Source of the DNA: a bacterium
GTDB lineage: Bacteria; Vulcanimicrobiota; Xenobia; Xenobiales; Xenobiaceae
Reading direction: 5' to 3'
Length of the DNA: 39,518 nt
Assembly: GCA_022839105.1 (NCBI GenBank)
Contig: JALHDH010000043.1
Span: 1 to 39,518, forward strand
Under the pieces are notes generated by a model. That model worked only from the letters and a program-made list of their open reading frames with translations, had not been told where the DNA came from and ran no database searches. Both the position numbers and the translations under genes were made by a program. Positions 1 through 8,075 of the stretch are shown piece by piece; positions within the stretch are counted from its first letter, which is position 1; every line of letters begins with the position of its first letter.

Positions 1-309
1 TCAGGATTCATCGGCGGATCCTCCGAAGAGCATCTGGCGCACGGTGTCGCCGATGGTCAGGATCTCCGGCACGAAATCGCCGAAGGAGTGGGTGTAGGTA
101 GGGTTCACCTCGAGCAGGGTGCCTCGGACCTCGCGTCCGGTGCGGGTGACGACCGTCACCTCCTGGCCGAGATCGGCGTCCGACTTCAGGCGGCCCTTGA
201 CCCACATCTCAAAGGGCACCTTCTTCGTCTCTTCGGGGATGTTGGCGGTCCGTTCTTCCGGGCGGAGGACCACCCGATGGACCAGTCCCCAATCGTCCTT
301 TCGGGGCAT
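1..309 (-). CDS. ortA: 2-amino-4-oxopentanoate thiolase, alpha subunit (OrtA)
   Basis: A 102-residue protein recognised as the small subunit of the thiolase that splits 2-amino-4-oxopentanoate with CoA into alanine and acetyl-CoA, the last step of oxidative ornithine degradation. Seen: N-terminus MPRKDDWGLVHRVVL, a central EMWVKGRL segment and a C-terminal GDFVPEIL stretch, with full family length (about 100 aa). The ATG (307-309) has an AAAGG Shine-Dalgarno about 8 nt upstream. A longer in-frame opening extends to 1002 but lies on the complement of ord, so it is not used. It follows ord on the same strand, 113 nt apart, as expected for ord-ortA-ortB clusters; ortB would lie beyond base 1. 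Known: OrtA works with the PLP-dependent OrtB subunit in the cytoplasm. Confidence 0.88.
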   Translation of the reverse strand: MPRKDDWGLVHRVVLRPEERTANIPEETKKVPFEMWVKGRLKSDADLGQEVTVVTRTGREVRGTLLEVNPTYTHSFGDFVPEILTIGDTVRQMLFGGSADES

Positions 310-376
310 GGGAAGACCTTTCTTGGCGAGGCGTCGGGCCTGCGGCGCGCTCCGACGCGAAGGGAGAAGGGCGCCA

Positions 377-395
377 CGCCGGGGCGAGCCCGGCG
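377..395 (-). other. hairpin between ord and ortA
   Basis: CGCCGGG (377-383) and CCCGGCG (389-395) form a perfect 7-bp stem around a 5-nt loop in the gap between ord and ortA. It could be an RNA-processing or partial-termination element that sets the ratio of the two genes. No U-tract follows, so a full terminator is unlikely. Confidence 0.4.
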
Positions 396-422
396 GGCGG
401 TCCAACGTGAGCGGCGAGCGCC

Positions 423-1487
423 TCAGCGCAGGGTCTCGAGCACCTCGGGCCGGAGCACGTCCCGGAAGTCGCCCATGATCGCACGGGGAACCGGCAGGTC
501 CAGCATGGTCTTCAAGCCCGGTCCGGCGTTCATGACCAGAGGGATCATGTTCACGCACATGGCGATGGTCCCGATGCCGCCGTCCACCTCGGGTTGGATG
601 GCCATGTTGATCTCGGGGCTTCCCTTCAGGACGATGTAGTCCCCGGTGTGGGTACCCTCCATCTCGGGCTCGATCTGTTGGGGGTGGATCATGTCGATCT
701 TCACCTGCCCGTCCACGAAGCCCTGGCCGGTCATGTTCACCCCGGCCACGTCGCCCGCCTTGGCGAAGCCGTGGGCCGAGCGCCGATCCACCGTCGTGAC
801 GATCGGCTTCATCTGCTGCTCGAAGCTCTCCACCTTCCAGCCCAGGGCCTCGGCGATCATGCCCACGGACTCGGCAAAGCCGACGTGTCCGGCCAGGGTC
901 CCGTCGGCCACGCCCTTCTCGAAGGCCTCGACCGAGAGGCCCACACCCTGCTCCTCCATCACCGCCGGACCGAAGGGCGAGAGGCTGTTGACCCGACGGC
1001 ACTGCACGCTCTCGACATCGGTCATGCAGCCCGAAAGGCAGATGGCCAGCAGGTCCATCATCAGCCCCGGATTGATGCCGGTGCCCAGGATGGTCACCTT
1101 GTGCTGCCTGGCCAGGCGATCCATCTTCTCCGAGAGTTCGGGCTGCTGGGCCTTGGGGTAGCTCATCTCCTCGGCGGTCGAGATCACATGGATCCCCCGC
1201 TCCACCACCTGGCAGATCTTGGGGAAGGCCTTGTGGGTGAAGGAGTCGGTGGCCAGGATGCAGACGTGCGGCCCTCGGTCCAGGACCGTCTCGATCTCAG
1301 GCTCGATCACCACCTCGGGGTGTTCCTGGCGCTCCAGGCCCAGGACCTCGAAGAGGCTGCGGCCGGCCCGCTCGGGATGGATGTCGCAGGCTCCACAGAT
1401 CTCCACGCCCTTCTTGCGCAGCAACACGCGGGCAATGCCACTGCCCATGGCGCCAAAACCCCAAAGGGCGACTCGAATCTTCTGCAT
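423..1487 (-). CDS. ord: 2,4-diaminopentanoate dehydrogenase (Ord)
   Basis: A 354-residue NAD(P)-dependent dehydrogenase that oxidatively deaminates 2,4-diaminopentanoate to 2-amino-4-oxopentanoate, feeding OrtAB. The N-terminus carries a Rossmann motif, GFGAMGSGIA, at residues 9-18 after a beta strand, followed by a dihydrodipicolinate-reductase-like fold. TGINPGLMMDL and the C-terminal GSPEINMAIQPEVDGG stretch match the family. The start is the ATG at 1487 (MQKIRV): it has GGAGG 6 nt upstream, whereas an in-frame ATG at 1526 lacks this. Family length is about 350. It sits 102 nt after a histidine kinase gene and 113 nt before ortA on the same strand. The aminomutase genes oraS/oraE and ortB are not in the window. 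Confidence 0.9.
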   Translation of the reverse strand: MQKIRVALWGFGAMGSGIARVLLRKKGVEICGACDIHPERAGRSLFEVLGLERQEHPEVVIEPEIETVLDRGPHVCILATDSFTHKAFPKICQVVERGIHVISTAEEMSYPKAQQPELSEKMDRLARQHKVTILGTGINPGLMMDLLAICLSGCMTDVESVQCRRVNSLSPFGPAVMEEQGVGLSVEAFEKGVADGTLAGHVGFAESVGMIAEALGWKVESFEQQMKPIVTTVDRRSAHGFAKAGDVAGVNMTGQGFVDGQVKIDMIHPQQIEPEMEGTHTGDYIVLKGSPEINMAIQPEVDGGIGTIAMCVNMIPLVMNAGPGLKTMLDLPVPRAIMGDFRDVLRPEVLETLR

Positions 1488-1589
1488 GGTTTCCTCCAGG
1501 AAGAGTGCTCTGCGAACTCCCAACATGGAGGCAGGCTCGCGCGGCTGAGGTGGCCGGGGGGCCTCGAGGCAGGCCGGGACGGGAGGGGG

Positions 1590-4151
1590 CTACCGGTGCA
1601 GCGGGCGCTTCCGAGGGGGTCCGAGGTCCGGGTCCTTCTTCGCGTCCTCGGGGGGGCCTTCTTTCTCGGAAAGGTTGTTTTCCTCGCCTGTTCCGCATGC
1701 GCTCGAAGAGGCCGGAAGCCGCATGGTGAAGCAGGTCCGGCCCGGCACCGAATCCATCCGCAGGCTGCCCTGGTGGCGATTGAGGATCTCCCGGCTGACC
1801 CAGAGCCCGAGCCCCGTCCCTTGTCCGACGGGCTTGGTCGTGAAGAAGGGTTCGCAGAGGCGCTCCTGGATTTCCGGAGGGATTCCGGGCCCCCCGTCCA
1901 CGACCTCGATCACGGACCACCCGCCCTCCCCGCGACTGGCCAGCCGGAGGGTCCGGTCGCCCTCCGTCTGGCGCAGGGCATCGCGGGCGTTGAGGACCAG
2001 GTTGGTCAGGACCTGCTGGAGCTCGTTGGGGTTGGCCTGGACCGGGCCCAACTGCCCCGGACACCATTCCACCTGGATCTTCTCGACCTCCAGGTGGTGG
2101 CCCACGAGTTCCAGGGTGTCGGTCACGACCTGGTTGAGGTCGGTGGCCCGCATGCCCTGGCCCGCCTCTCGCGAGTAGAAGAGCAGCTTGGCGACGGTCT
2201 GGCGGGCCTGCAGGGCCGCCCGTCGGGCGGTCTGCAGGCGGGCGGCGGCGCGCTCGGGTCGGGTTTCCAGGCTGGCCAGCGCGGAGTCCACTCCCAGGAG
2301 GATCGCACCCAGGGGGGTGTTCAACTCGTGGGCGACGCCGGCCGCCAACTGGCCCACGGCCGCCAGCTTGCTGGACTGGACCAGGTGGGCCTGGGATTCC
2401 TGGAGGGCCCGGTGGGTCGCCAGGAGTTCCCGGTGCAGTCCGGCCTTCTGCAGGGCCACGCCGGCCTGGCTGGCCAGCATCCATGCCAGGTCCTGGTGGA
2501 ATCGCTGGAAGGCCTCGCTTCGACTCGAACCCAGGACCAGGGCCCCGACCCTCTGGTCCTCCAGATCCAGCGGCACGGCCAGGACGCTCCGGATCCCCGG
2601 GCCTGGCGGCGCGAAGCGGCTTTCGGAGACCTCTTCCAGGAGCAGGGGCCTTCGGTTCCGGCAGGTGGCCTCGACCAGAGGCAGGGAGGCTTCGGGATCG
2701 GCCTGCCCGCGCACCAGGAGCCTCTCCGGCGTCGAGAGGACGAGGACCTCGTGGGGGATCACCTCGGCGAGAAGCCCGAGCAGGGTGTCTTGAAGTTCCT
2801 CCGGATCCAGCGAGCCGAGGAGCCCCGGCATCCCCTGCATCGCCCTCTCCAGGCCGGCCGCCCAGCCTTCCAGGCGCTGATTGGCCAGGCGCTGGCGGGA
2901 CAGTTCCCCCGCGAGGTCTTCCAGGCTTCGGGCCGATTCCAGGGCCCTGGCCAGTGGCTTCGCCACCATTTCAAGCCGCTGCAGGTCCGTCTGGCTGAAG
3001 GCTTCTGGTTGGGGAGAGCCGACCAGGAGGACGCCCAGGGTCGCCACGGGGACTGCCAGGCGGGACCCTTCGGCCGGGACGGCCGGGTCCCAGGATGGCT
3101 CGTCGGGGCGGGCCCGGACGCTCCGCCCGCTCTGCCAGGCCCTTTCGACGACGGGATCGCTCAGGCCCAGAAGCCTCCAGGAGGCCAGGCGCTCCGGGTC
3201 GGGGCTCTCCCAGGCCAGGGGGAGCAGGCCATCGGCCCCGGCCACGAAGAGCACGGCGCTGCGGCAGCCGACCAGGCGTCGGACCAGGGCCAGGGCTTCC
3301 TGGGCCGTGCGGGCCACCCCCTTGCAGCCGGTCAGGCTCTCGGAGAGGTGCTCGAGCAGGGCGGCCTCGTCCACCTTCCCGGCCAGCTCGCGGCTGGCCT
3401 GGTGGTGCTCCAGTTCGGCCTGCTCCCGCTTGAGGTTGGCCTGGGCCAGGCGGCGTTGCAGACGTCGAGGCAGTTCCTGGCGTTCCCAGGAGGCCCCCAG
3501 CCAGCCGGCGTATCCGATGGCCGCGACCAGGGCGGCCAGGACTCCCAGGAGTTCGGGTTGCTGCCTTCCCAGGAGGGCCAGGAGGAGCCCCAGCGCAGGC
3601 AGGCTGGCCAGCAGCGGGAGCAGACGGGCTTGAAGCCGGCCCCGGTCCTGGAGCAGGGGCTCGAGGGAGCCGGCCAGCAGGAGTCCTGGAACCAGGGCCG
3701 CCGCGAGGAGATAGGCCCCGCCTCCCGCCAGCAGGGGCAGGACCCCGGTTCCCGGAGGGGTCCAGGCCAGGAAGGCCAGACCGGCCGTGAGGGGGATGAG
3801 CTCCGCCAGCGTCTCGCGGGCCTTCTTCTCCAGCCCGGGGCCACCTCGGAGCATGCACCGGATCGCCAGCGCCCCGCCTCCACCCAGAAGCGCGATCTGC
3901 GGGGCCGGGGGGGGCTGCAGGGCCAGGGCGAACCAGAAGGCGAATCCGGTGCTGAAGAACCCGAATCCCGGCAGCCTCAGGGCAGCCAGTTCTACCAGGA
4001 TCCCGGCCAGGGCCAGCGCTCCCCCCGAGCGGCTCCAGGCCTGCGGGGACGGGTCCAGATTCCCGGGGGCGGCCAGGGCCAGCCCGGCCAGGACCAGTCC
4101 GGCCAGCCCCAGGAGGCTCGGGATTCCCTGTCGATTCCAGGGCCCGCTCAT
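1590..4151 (-). CDS. membrane histidine kinase with two GAF-like domains
   Basis: An 853-residue sensor kinase. Residues 1-220 contain about seven hydrophobic segments. A coiled coil (about 225-265) leads to a GAF-like domain (about 265-405), a second short coil and a second GAF-like domain (about 445-570). A HisKA domain carries the phosphoacceptor in HELNTPLG (His608). The HATPase domain shows the N box (NLVLNARDA), G1 (DGGPGIP), F box (FFTTKP) and G2 (GTGLGLWV). A lysine/proline-rich tail ends the protein. The ATG at 4151 overlaps the TGA of the upstream regulator gene (ATGA), so the two are translationally coupled and likely form a two-component pair. Its signal is unknown. Location just before ord-ortA suggests, but does not show, a link to amino-acid catabolism. 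Confidence 0.88.
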   Translation of the reverse strand: MSGPWNRQGIPSLLGLAGLVLAGLALAAPGNLDPSPQAWSRSGGALALAGILVELAALRLPGFGFFSTGFAFWFALALQPPPAPQIALLGGGGALAIRCMLRGGPGLEKKARETLAELIPLTAGLAFLAWTPPGTGVLPLLAGGGAYLLAAALVPGLLLAGSLEPLLQDRGRLQARLLPLLASLPALGLLLALLGRQQPELLGVLAALVAAIGYAGWLGASWERQELPRRLQRRLAQANLKREQAELEHHQASRELAGKVDEAALLEHLSESLTGCKGVARTAQEALALVRRLVGCRSAVLFVAGADGLLPLAWESPDPERLASWRLLGLSDPVVERAWQSGRSVRARPDEPSWDPAVPAEGSRLAVPVATLGVLLVGSPQPEAFSQTDLQRLEMVAKPLARALESARSLEDLAGELSRQRLANQRLEGWAAGLERAMQGMPGLLGSLDPEELQDTLLGLLAEVIPHEVLVLSTPERLLVRGQADPEASLPLVEATCRNRRPLLLEEVSESRFAPPGPGIRSVLAVPLDLEDQRVGALVLGSSRSEAFQRFHQDLAWMLASQAGVALQKAGLHRELLATHRALQESQAHLVQSSKLAAVGQLAAGVAHELNTPLGAILLGVDSALASLETRPERAAARLQTARRAALQARQTVAKLLFYSREAGQGMRATDLNQVVTDTLELVGHHLEVEKIQVEWCPGQLGPVQANPNELQQVLTNLVLNARDALRQTEGDRTLRLASRGEGGWSVIEVVDGGPGIPPEIQERLCEPFFTTKPVGQGTGLGLWVSREILNRHQGSLRMDSVPGRTCFTMRLPASSSACGTGEENNLSEKEGPPEDAKKDPDLGPPRKRPLHR

Positions 4152-6427
4152 GACAGTCCCAGCCGGGCGCGATGATAGAGTTCGACGAGCTCGAGCGGAG
4201 GCTCCATGTCCAGCTCCCGGCGCAGGGTCCGGCAGTGCCCTTCGTATTGTCGGATCGCCTCCTGCGGGCGCCCCAGGGCCAGGTGGGACTGCATGAGGGC
4301 CCGGCAGGCTCCCTGGTCGAGGGGGTCCAGCTCCTTCCAGCGCAGCGCGCACTCCAGGGCCTCGACCTCCTGGCCCTGGCCATGATGATGCTGGTGAAGG
4401 TCGGCCAGGGCCTGACGGACCTTGTCCTCCACCCTCTCGCGGACCTGGAGGGCCCAATCCATGTAGCAGCCGTCCAGGAAGGGTCCCCGTGCCAGATCCA
4501 CCACCCGTCTGGCGGCAGCCGGCCTGGCCGGGCCGTCCGGCACGGCGGCGGCCCGCTCCAGCTCGGCCAGGTCATGCCAGCGGGGCAGCTCGGGGTTCAG
4601 GCAGAGCCTGCCGCGGACCCTCTGGACCGGGTCCTGGCTGCCAGCCGACCAGGCGCGCAGGGTCCGGCGCAGGGCCGAGGTCGTCCAGTACAGGCTGTTG
4701 CGTCCGCGGGCCGCATCCTCCGGCCAGAACTCCTCGAGGAGGCGTTCCTCCGGGACCGGCCGGCTCTGGACCGCCAGATAGCAGAAGAGGTGCTTGACCC
4801 GCAAGGAGCGCCAGGAACTCTCTTCAAGCCTCTCTTCGCCGAGGCAGACCTCCAGGGATCCCAGGGAACGGATTCTCAGGACGGTTCGAGGAGTCTGTCG
4901 GGAGCGGTTGCCGAGCGCCTCCCTGGCCTGTCGGCGGACCTCGGGATCGGGATCCGCGCTCAGGGACTCCAGGACCCCGAGGGGAAGCGACACGCCGGCC
5001 TCCCGCAGGAACGAGGCGCCCAGGCGCCGGGCGGCCGCTGAGAGCAACCCGGATTTCAGCGAGCGGACCAGCTCTCCGGGAGAATCGCGGACCAGGCAGG
5101 CCAGGCTTCGGGGCTGCTCCACCTGGGCCTCCAGGAGGGCTGGAAGCAGCCAGGGCAGGTCTTCCCGGCGTTCGGCCTCGTTCTCGGGGCGGAGCAGGAT
5201 CTCCAGGCCCTCCTGCCAGCAGGGGGATTCAATCGGATCCAAGGTCCACAGGGCCAGCCGGGCCCGCGAGAAGGCCGGCTCCAGGGAGAGCCTCCGGGCC
5301 ACCTCGAGCGCCTCCCTCAGAAGGTCGCGAGCCTCGGGGGCGCCGGCCCGCATCAGCAGGATCCCGCCTTCCAGAGCCGTTCGACCGGTTTCGGCGGGAC
5401 CGATCCGGCGGGCTTGATCCAGGGCGGAGCGGACCGCGTCGGAGAGCTGTCCTGGGCAGCCGGTCCTCAGGGCCGCTTCGGCCTGACCCAGGGCAGCCTC
5501 CACCCGCTCCCTGGGATTTCCCGTGGCCAGGGCCCGGCGGAAGGCCAGCCCGGCGCTGAGGGGATCGCCGGCATGCATCAGGGCCCGGGCCAGCGCCAGC
5601 AGGGCTCGACCTCGGGGGGGCAACTCGGCGCTTTCCGCCCGGGCGGACTGAAGGCTTTGGAGGAGGAGCGGCTCGAAGCGTCCCGGCCAGCGCCTTTCCG
5701 GCTCGGGCTCCTCGACGGCACAGACCGCCAGGTCCGCCACCCGCGCCGCCAGGCCTGCCTGCTCGGAGGCCGCGGTCAGGGCCAGCGGAGGAGCGGGCCA
5801 GGGCAGGTCCGGGGCGGGGGCCTCGAAGAGGCGCCGGGCCGCCAGCAGGACCGTTCCGGCCTGGACCTCTTCGATCTCGGGGGATTCCAGGCCGGCACCC
5901 GAGGCCAGGCGCCGGGCCAGGGCCCGGGCCTTCTCGAAGGCCTCGGAGCTGCCTGGAGGCAGGTTCTGCCCTTCCAGGGTCCGGGCCAGGGCCAGCAGGG
6001 CCCAGCTCGTCAGGGTGCGCAGGCGTTCTTCGCGCCCTTCGCGGAGCCGTCGGCGTCGGGTCTCGGACAGGAGTCGCTGGACCCGCTCCAGGAAGTGGGC
6101 CAGATCAAAGGGCTTGCGCAGGTAGTCCGAGACCCCCAGGCGCAGGGCTCGAACCGTGTCCTCCTCGCTGGCGTAGCCCGTGACGACCAGACTGGCTGCT
6201 CCCTGCAGGTTCTCCTGCATGCGGGCCAGGGCCTCCAGGCCATCCAGCCCCTCCATGCGGATATCCAGGATCACCAGGTCCAGGGTTTCCGTCCCCGCAG
6301 CCTCGACGGCCTCCTGTCCCCGGGCCACGGCCAGCACCTGGTGCCCTTCATCCTCCAGGACCTCCGCCAGGAGCTGGCGCATCGAGTCGTCGTCCTCCAG
6401 GACCAGGATCCGGGCTCTGGAATTCAT
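4148..6427 (-). CDS. response regulator: receiver, degenerate HD-like region, helical repeats, SARP-type winged helix plus BTAD
   Basis: A 759-residue multidomain regulator. Residues 1-120 form a receiver with acidic pocket EDDD (11-14), phospho-acceptor Asp55 (ILDIRM), Thr83 and Lys105. Residues about 135-200 resemble the start of an HD-GYP domain in hydrophobic pattern but lack the HD metal ligands. A long alpha-helical, TPR-like middle follows. Residues about 515-595 look like an OmpR-type winged helix (LGSLEVCLGEERL, LFCYLA, EEFWPED). Residues about 620-755 match the bacterial transcriptional activator domain, ending in LRRELDMEPP. That C-terminal pair is the SARP arrangement of Streptomyces activators. 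It is the first gene of the run, starting opposite a plus-strand gene, and is coupled to the kinase by ATGA. Its DNA target may be the palindromes just upstream. Confidence 0.85.
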   Translation of the reverse strand: MNSRARILVLEDDDSMRQLLAEVLEDEGHQVLAVARGQEAVEAAGTETLDLVILDIRMEGLDGLEALARMQENLQGAASLVVTGYASEEDTVRALRLGVSDYLRKPFDLAHFLERVQRLLSETRRRRLREGREERLRTLTSWALLALARTLEGQNLPPGSSEAFEKARALARRLASGAGLESPEIEEVQAGTVLLAARRLFEAPAPDLPWPAPPLALTAASEQAGLAARVADLAVCAVEEPEPERRWPGRFEPLLLQSLQSARAESAELPPRGRALLALARALMHAGDPLSAGLAFRRALATGNPRERVEAALGQAEAALRTGCPGQLSDAVRSALDQARRIGPAETGRTALEGGILLMRAGAPEARDLLREALEVARRLSLEPAFSRARLALWTLDPIESPCWQEGLEILLRPENEAERREDLPWLLPALLEAQVEQPRSLACLVRDSPGELVRSLKSGLLSAAARRLGASFLREAGVSLPLGVLESLSADPDPEVRRQAREALGNRSRQTPRTVLRIRSLGSLEVCLGEERLEESSWRSLRVKHLFCYLAVQSRPVPEERLLEEFWPEDAARGRNSLYWTTSALRRTLRAWSAGSQDPVQRVRGRLCLNPELPRWHDLAELERAAAVPDGPARPAAARRVVDLARGPFLDGCYMDWALQVRERVEDKVRQALADLHQHHHGQGQEVEALECALRWKELDPLDQGACRALMQSHLALGRPQEAIRQYEGHCRTLRRELDMEPPLELVELYHRARLGLS

Positions 6428-6446
6428 CCTTCCCTCTTCGGCGCGT

Positions 6447-6470
6447 GTTGCGCAACTATCCTGCCGGCAG
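6447..6470. promoter_or_regulatory. two adjacent 10-bp palindromes in a divergent promoter region
   Basis: GTTGCGCAAC (6447-6456) and CTGCCGGCAG (6461-6470) are perfect palindromes whose centres lie 14 bp apart. They sit in the 182-nt region between the divergent regulator gene (minus, start 6427) and the 6610 gene (plus), next to the only markedly T-rich stretch there (about 6473-6482). Operator sites for a dimeric regulator are a plausible reading. No convincing -35/-10 pair could be fixed in either direction. Confidence 0.4.
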
Positions 6471-6609
6471 GTATTTTTTGTTTGCCGCTGCCGCTGTTCT
6501 TGTGGCGGGATTGTTCACATCCTCTTCATCTCCCGGCAACACTCCAGGGGGGATTCCCAGATCCGCTCCGGGTCCCGGCTCCAGGATCTTCCCTGGAGGT
6601 GGAACCGAG

Positions 6610-6993
6610 ATGACCGAACTCGACATGATCCCTGTCCTGTGCCGAAGGGCGATGGAACGGCGCCTGAGCCCCGACCGTTTGCGCCGGAGACTGGCCGAGG
6701 TCGACCGGACGCTGGCCCGCCGTCGCGAGGGGCTCGAGGCACTCTGCGAATCCTGGCGGCAGCGGAGCCTGACCCGAGCGGAAGTCCAGGCTCTGCGCGA
6801 AGCCCTGCACCAGGGGCGGGAGGAGCTGGCCGGCCTGCAGAGGTGTCTGGAGCATCTGCAGCGCTGGTCCGGCGGGGGGGATGCGAGGCATCTGCACCAG
6901 GCCCTGGCGGCCTATGATTCTTCGCAACGGTGCTGGAAACGGCACCTCAAGACCGTGATCGCCCTGGCTCCAAGCATGTCGTGTCGATTTTAG
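6610..6993 (+). CDS. small alpha-helical protein of unknown function
   Basis: A 127-residue protein that I do not recognise. It is almost entirely charged helix: LSPDRLRRRLAEVDRTL, then a second long amphipathic helix (about residues 50-85) and a helical tail. No signal peptide or membrane segment is visible. The start is taken as the ATG at 6610 (MTELDMIP), which has GGAGG 10 nt upstream. An upstream in-frame ATG at 6445 would put a hydrophobic stretch and the palindromic promoter region inside the protein and has no ribosome-binding site. It begins the plus-strand run leading 61 nt later into the pseudopilin genes, so a role in pilus or secretion assembly or its control is possible. Confidence 0.6.
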   Translation: MTELDMIPVLCRRAMERRLSPDRLRRRLAEVDRTLARRREGLEALCESWRQRSLTRAEVQALREALHQGREELAGLQRCLEHLQRWSGGGDARHLHQALAAYDSSQRCWKRHLKTVIALAPSMSCRF

Positions 6994-7054
6994 TTCGTGA
7001 GGTCACGGAGGATTTGGTTCGACTCTGGTGAAACATCCGGTCGGAGGCAGAACG

Positions 7055-7483
7055 ATGGGGGAGTTTCTCTGCCCCTGCTGTGGGGGGCAATTCCGACGAA
7101 AACGGCGTGGTGGGGCCTTGATCCTGGCCCTGATGCTGGTCGCCTTGTTCCTGGTCCTGGGCATGGCGTTCCTGAGTTTTCTCGAGCGGGACCATCGCCT
7201 GGCCGGGTGCCAGGAACGGTCCGAACAGGCCTGGTATCTGGCCCTGGCTGGCGTGGAATACGCCCGGGCTACGGGCCAGGGGCCGGGAGCCCCGGTCTGG
7301 CGGGCCCTCCCCCGGGGCAGCACCACCCACGGATTCGAGGTGCTGGTCCAGGCCGACGGGACCCTGGTCTCCCGGGGGGTGGTTCGCCAGACCCTGTCCT
7401 ACTCGGAGCGGCCTCCGGTCTTCGAACGCACGGTGATCGTTCCCGGAGGTCTGCTGGAGGAAGCCCATGAACCGGGTCTCTAG
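7055..7483 (+). CDS. PilX/GspK-like minor pseudopilin with cysteine-rich leader
   Basis: A 142-residue protein with a short basic leader, then a hydrophobic helix starting RRGGALILALMLVALFLVLG (about residues 18-37) and the SEQAWYLALAGVEYA segment that resembles PilX/GspK N-terminal helices. Cleavage by a prepilin peptidase would be expected after the Gly-Gly. Glu at +5 is absent, as in GspK-type subunits. Unusually, the leader contains CPCCGGQF at residues 6-13, a zinc-knuckle-like cluster. The start is the ATG at 7055 with GGAGG 7 nt upstream, preferred over an in-frame GTG at 7028. The 3' end overlaps the next pseudopilin gene by 17 nt. At 142 aa it is short for GspK, so PilX-like is the closer comparison. 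Confidence 0.72.
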   Translation: MGEFLCPCCGGQFRRKRRGGALILALMLVALFLVLGMAFLSFLERDHRLAGCQERSEQAWYLALAGVEYARATGQGPGAPVWRALPRGSTTHGFEVLVQADGTLVSRGVVRQTLSYSERPPVFERTVIVPGGLLEEAHEPGL

Positions 7484-8075
7484 AGCTCTGCAAGGCGGGC
7501 AGACCCTGAGCGAGGTCCTGGTGGCCCTGGGTCTGGTGGGGCTGATCCTGGCGGCGGTGGGGGAGATCTCGTTGGCCGCCCGGCACGTCTTCGTTCGGAC
7601 CACGGAAGGGGCGGCCTCCTTTCGGGAGGTCTCCCTGGCCAGCTTCCGGATCGCCCGGGAACTGCGGATGTGCCAGGAGCTCTATCACCCTTCTCCGGAA
7701 TCCCTGGGGAGCGGGCCTGACGATCCTCTGGAGTCGACGAAGGGAGAGAGTCTGGTCCTCGTCTTCCGGCGCCGCGGCGCCCCATCCCGCCCGGACATGG
7801 TGGTGGGTCTGCGTCTGGACGCTCGGAATCAGGTTCTGGAACGGATTGTGTACGACCCGGGAATCCCGCTCGGAGACCCGCCGCGGGGAAGGATTCTGGG
7901 GCCACCCCGACGTCTGGCCGGAGGGGTGGAGCGGATGGCCTTGTGGAGCGTGGATCCCGCCCAGAGGCACGGTTCCCGCTTCCTGGGGCTGGAACTGGCG
8001 CCCCGTGAGCCTTCCGGAGGCGCGGGGCGGCTCGGATCGCCCTTGCGGGTCGAGTGTCGGGTAGGGGACCTGTGA
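7467..8075 (+). CDS. type IV pilin-like pseudopilin (GspJ/PilW-like)
   Basis: A 202-residue pseudopilin. The N-terminus has a class III signal: a short leader ending LQGG, then QTLSEVLVALGLVGLILAAV with Glu at position +5 after cleavage between the glycine and Gln. The rest is a soluble domain with FRIARELRMCQELY, LVLVFRR and VERMALWSVD segments, the usual size and pattern of GspJ/PilW minor pseudopilins, which help form the pilus or pseudopilus tip. It overlaps the upstream pseudopilin by 17 nt and shares a GTGA start/stop overlap with the next gene, so the block is one operon. The assignment to J/W rather than H/I is by gene order and size and is less certain than pseudopilin identity. Confidence 0.75.
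   Translation: MNRVSRALQGGQTLSEVLVALGLVGLILAAVGEISLAARHVFVRTTEGAASFREVSLASFRIARELRMCQELYHPSPESLGSGPDDPLESTKGESLVLVFRRRGAPSRPDMVVGLRLDARNQVLERIVYDPGIPLGDPPRGRILGPPRRLAGGVERMALWSVDPAQRHGSRFLGLELAPREPSGGAGRLGSPLRVECRVGDL

Noticed and set aside
310..1002. N-terminal extension of ortA
   Set aside because: The extension is Arg/Gly/Pro-rich out-of-frame sequence of ord; the ATG at 307-309 has its own ribosome-binding site and gives normal length.
594..4175. 1193-residue open frame on the plus strand
   Set aside because: It is antisense to the histidine kinase and ord genes, is rich in Gly, Gln, Pro and His without any domain, and arises from high GC content.
6445..6609. Upstream start for the 6610 gene giving a hydrophobic N-terminus
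   Set aside because: No ribosome-binding site, overlap with the palindromic regulatory region, and a well-placed GGAGG serves the ATG at 6610.
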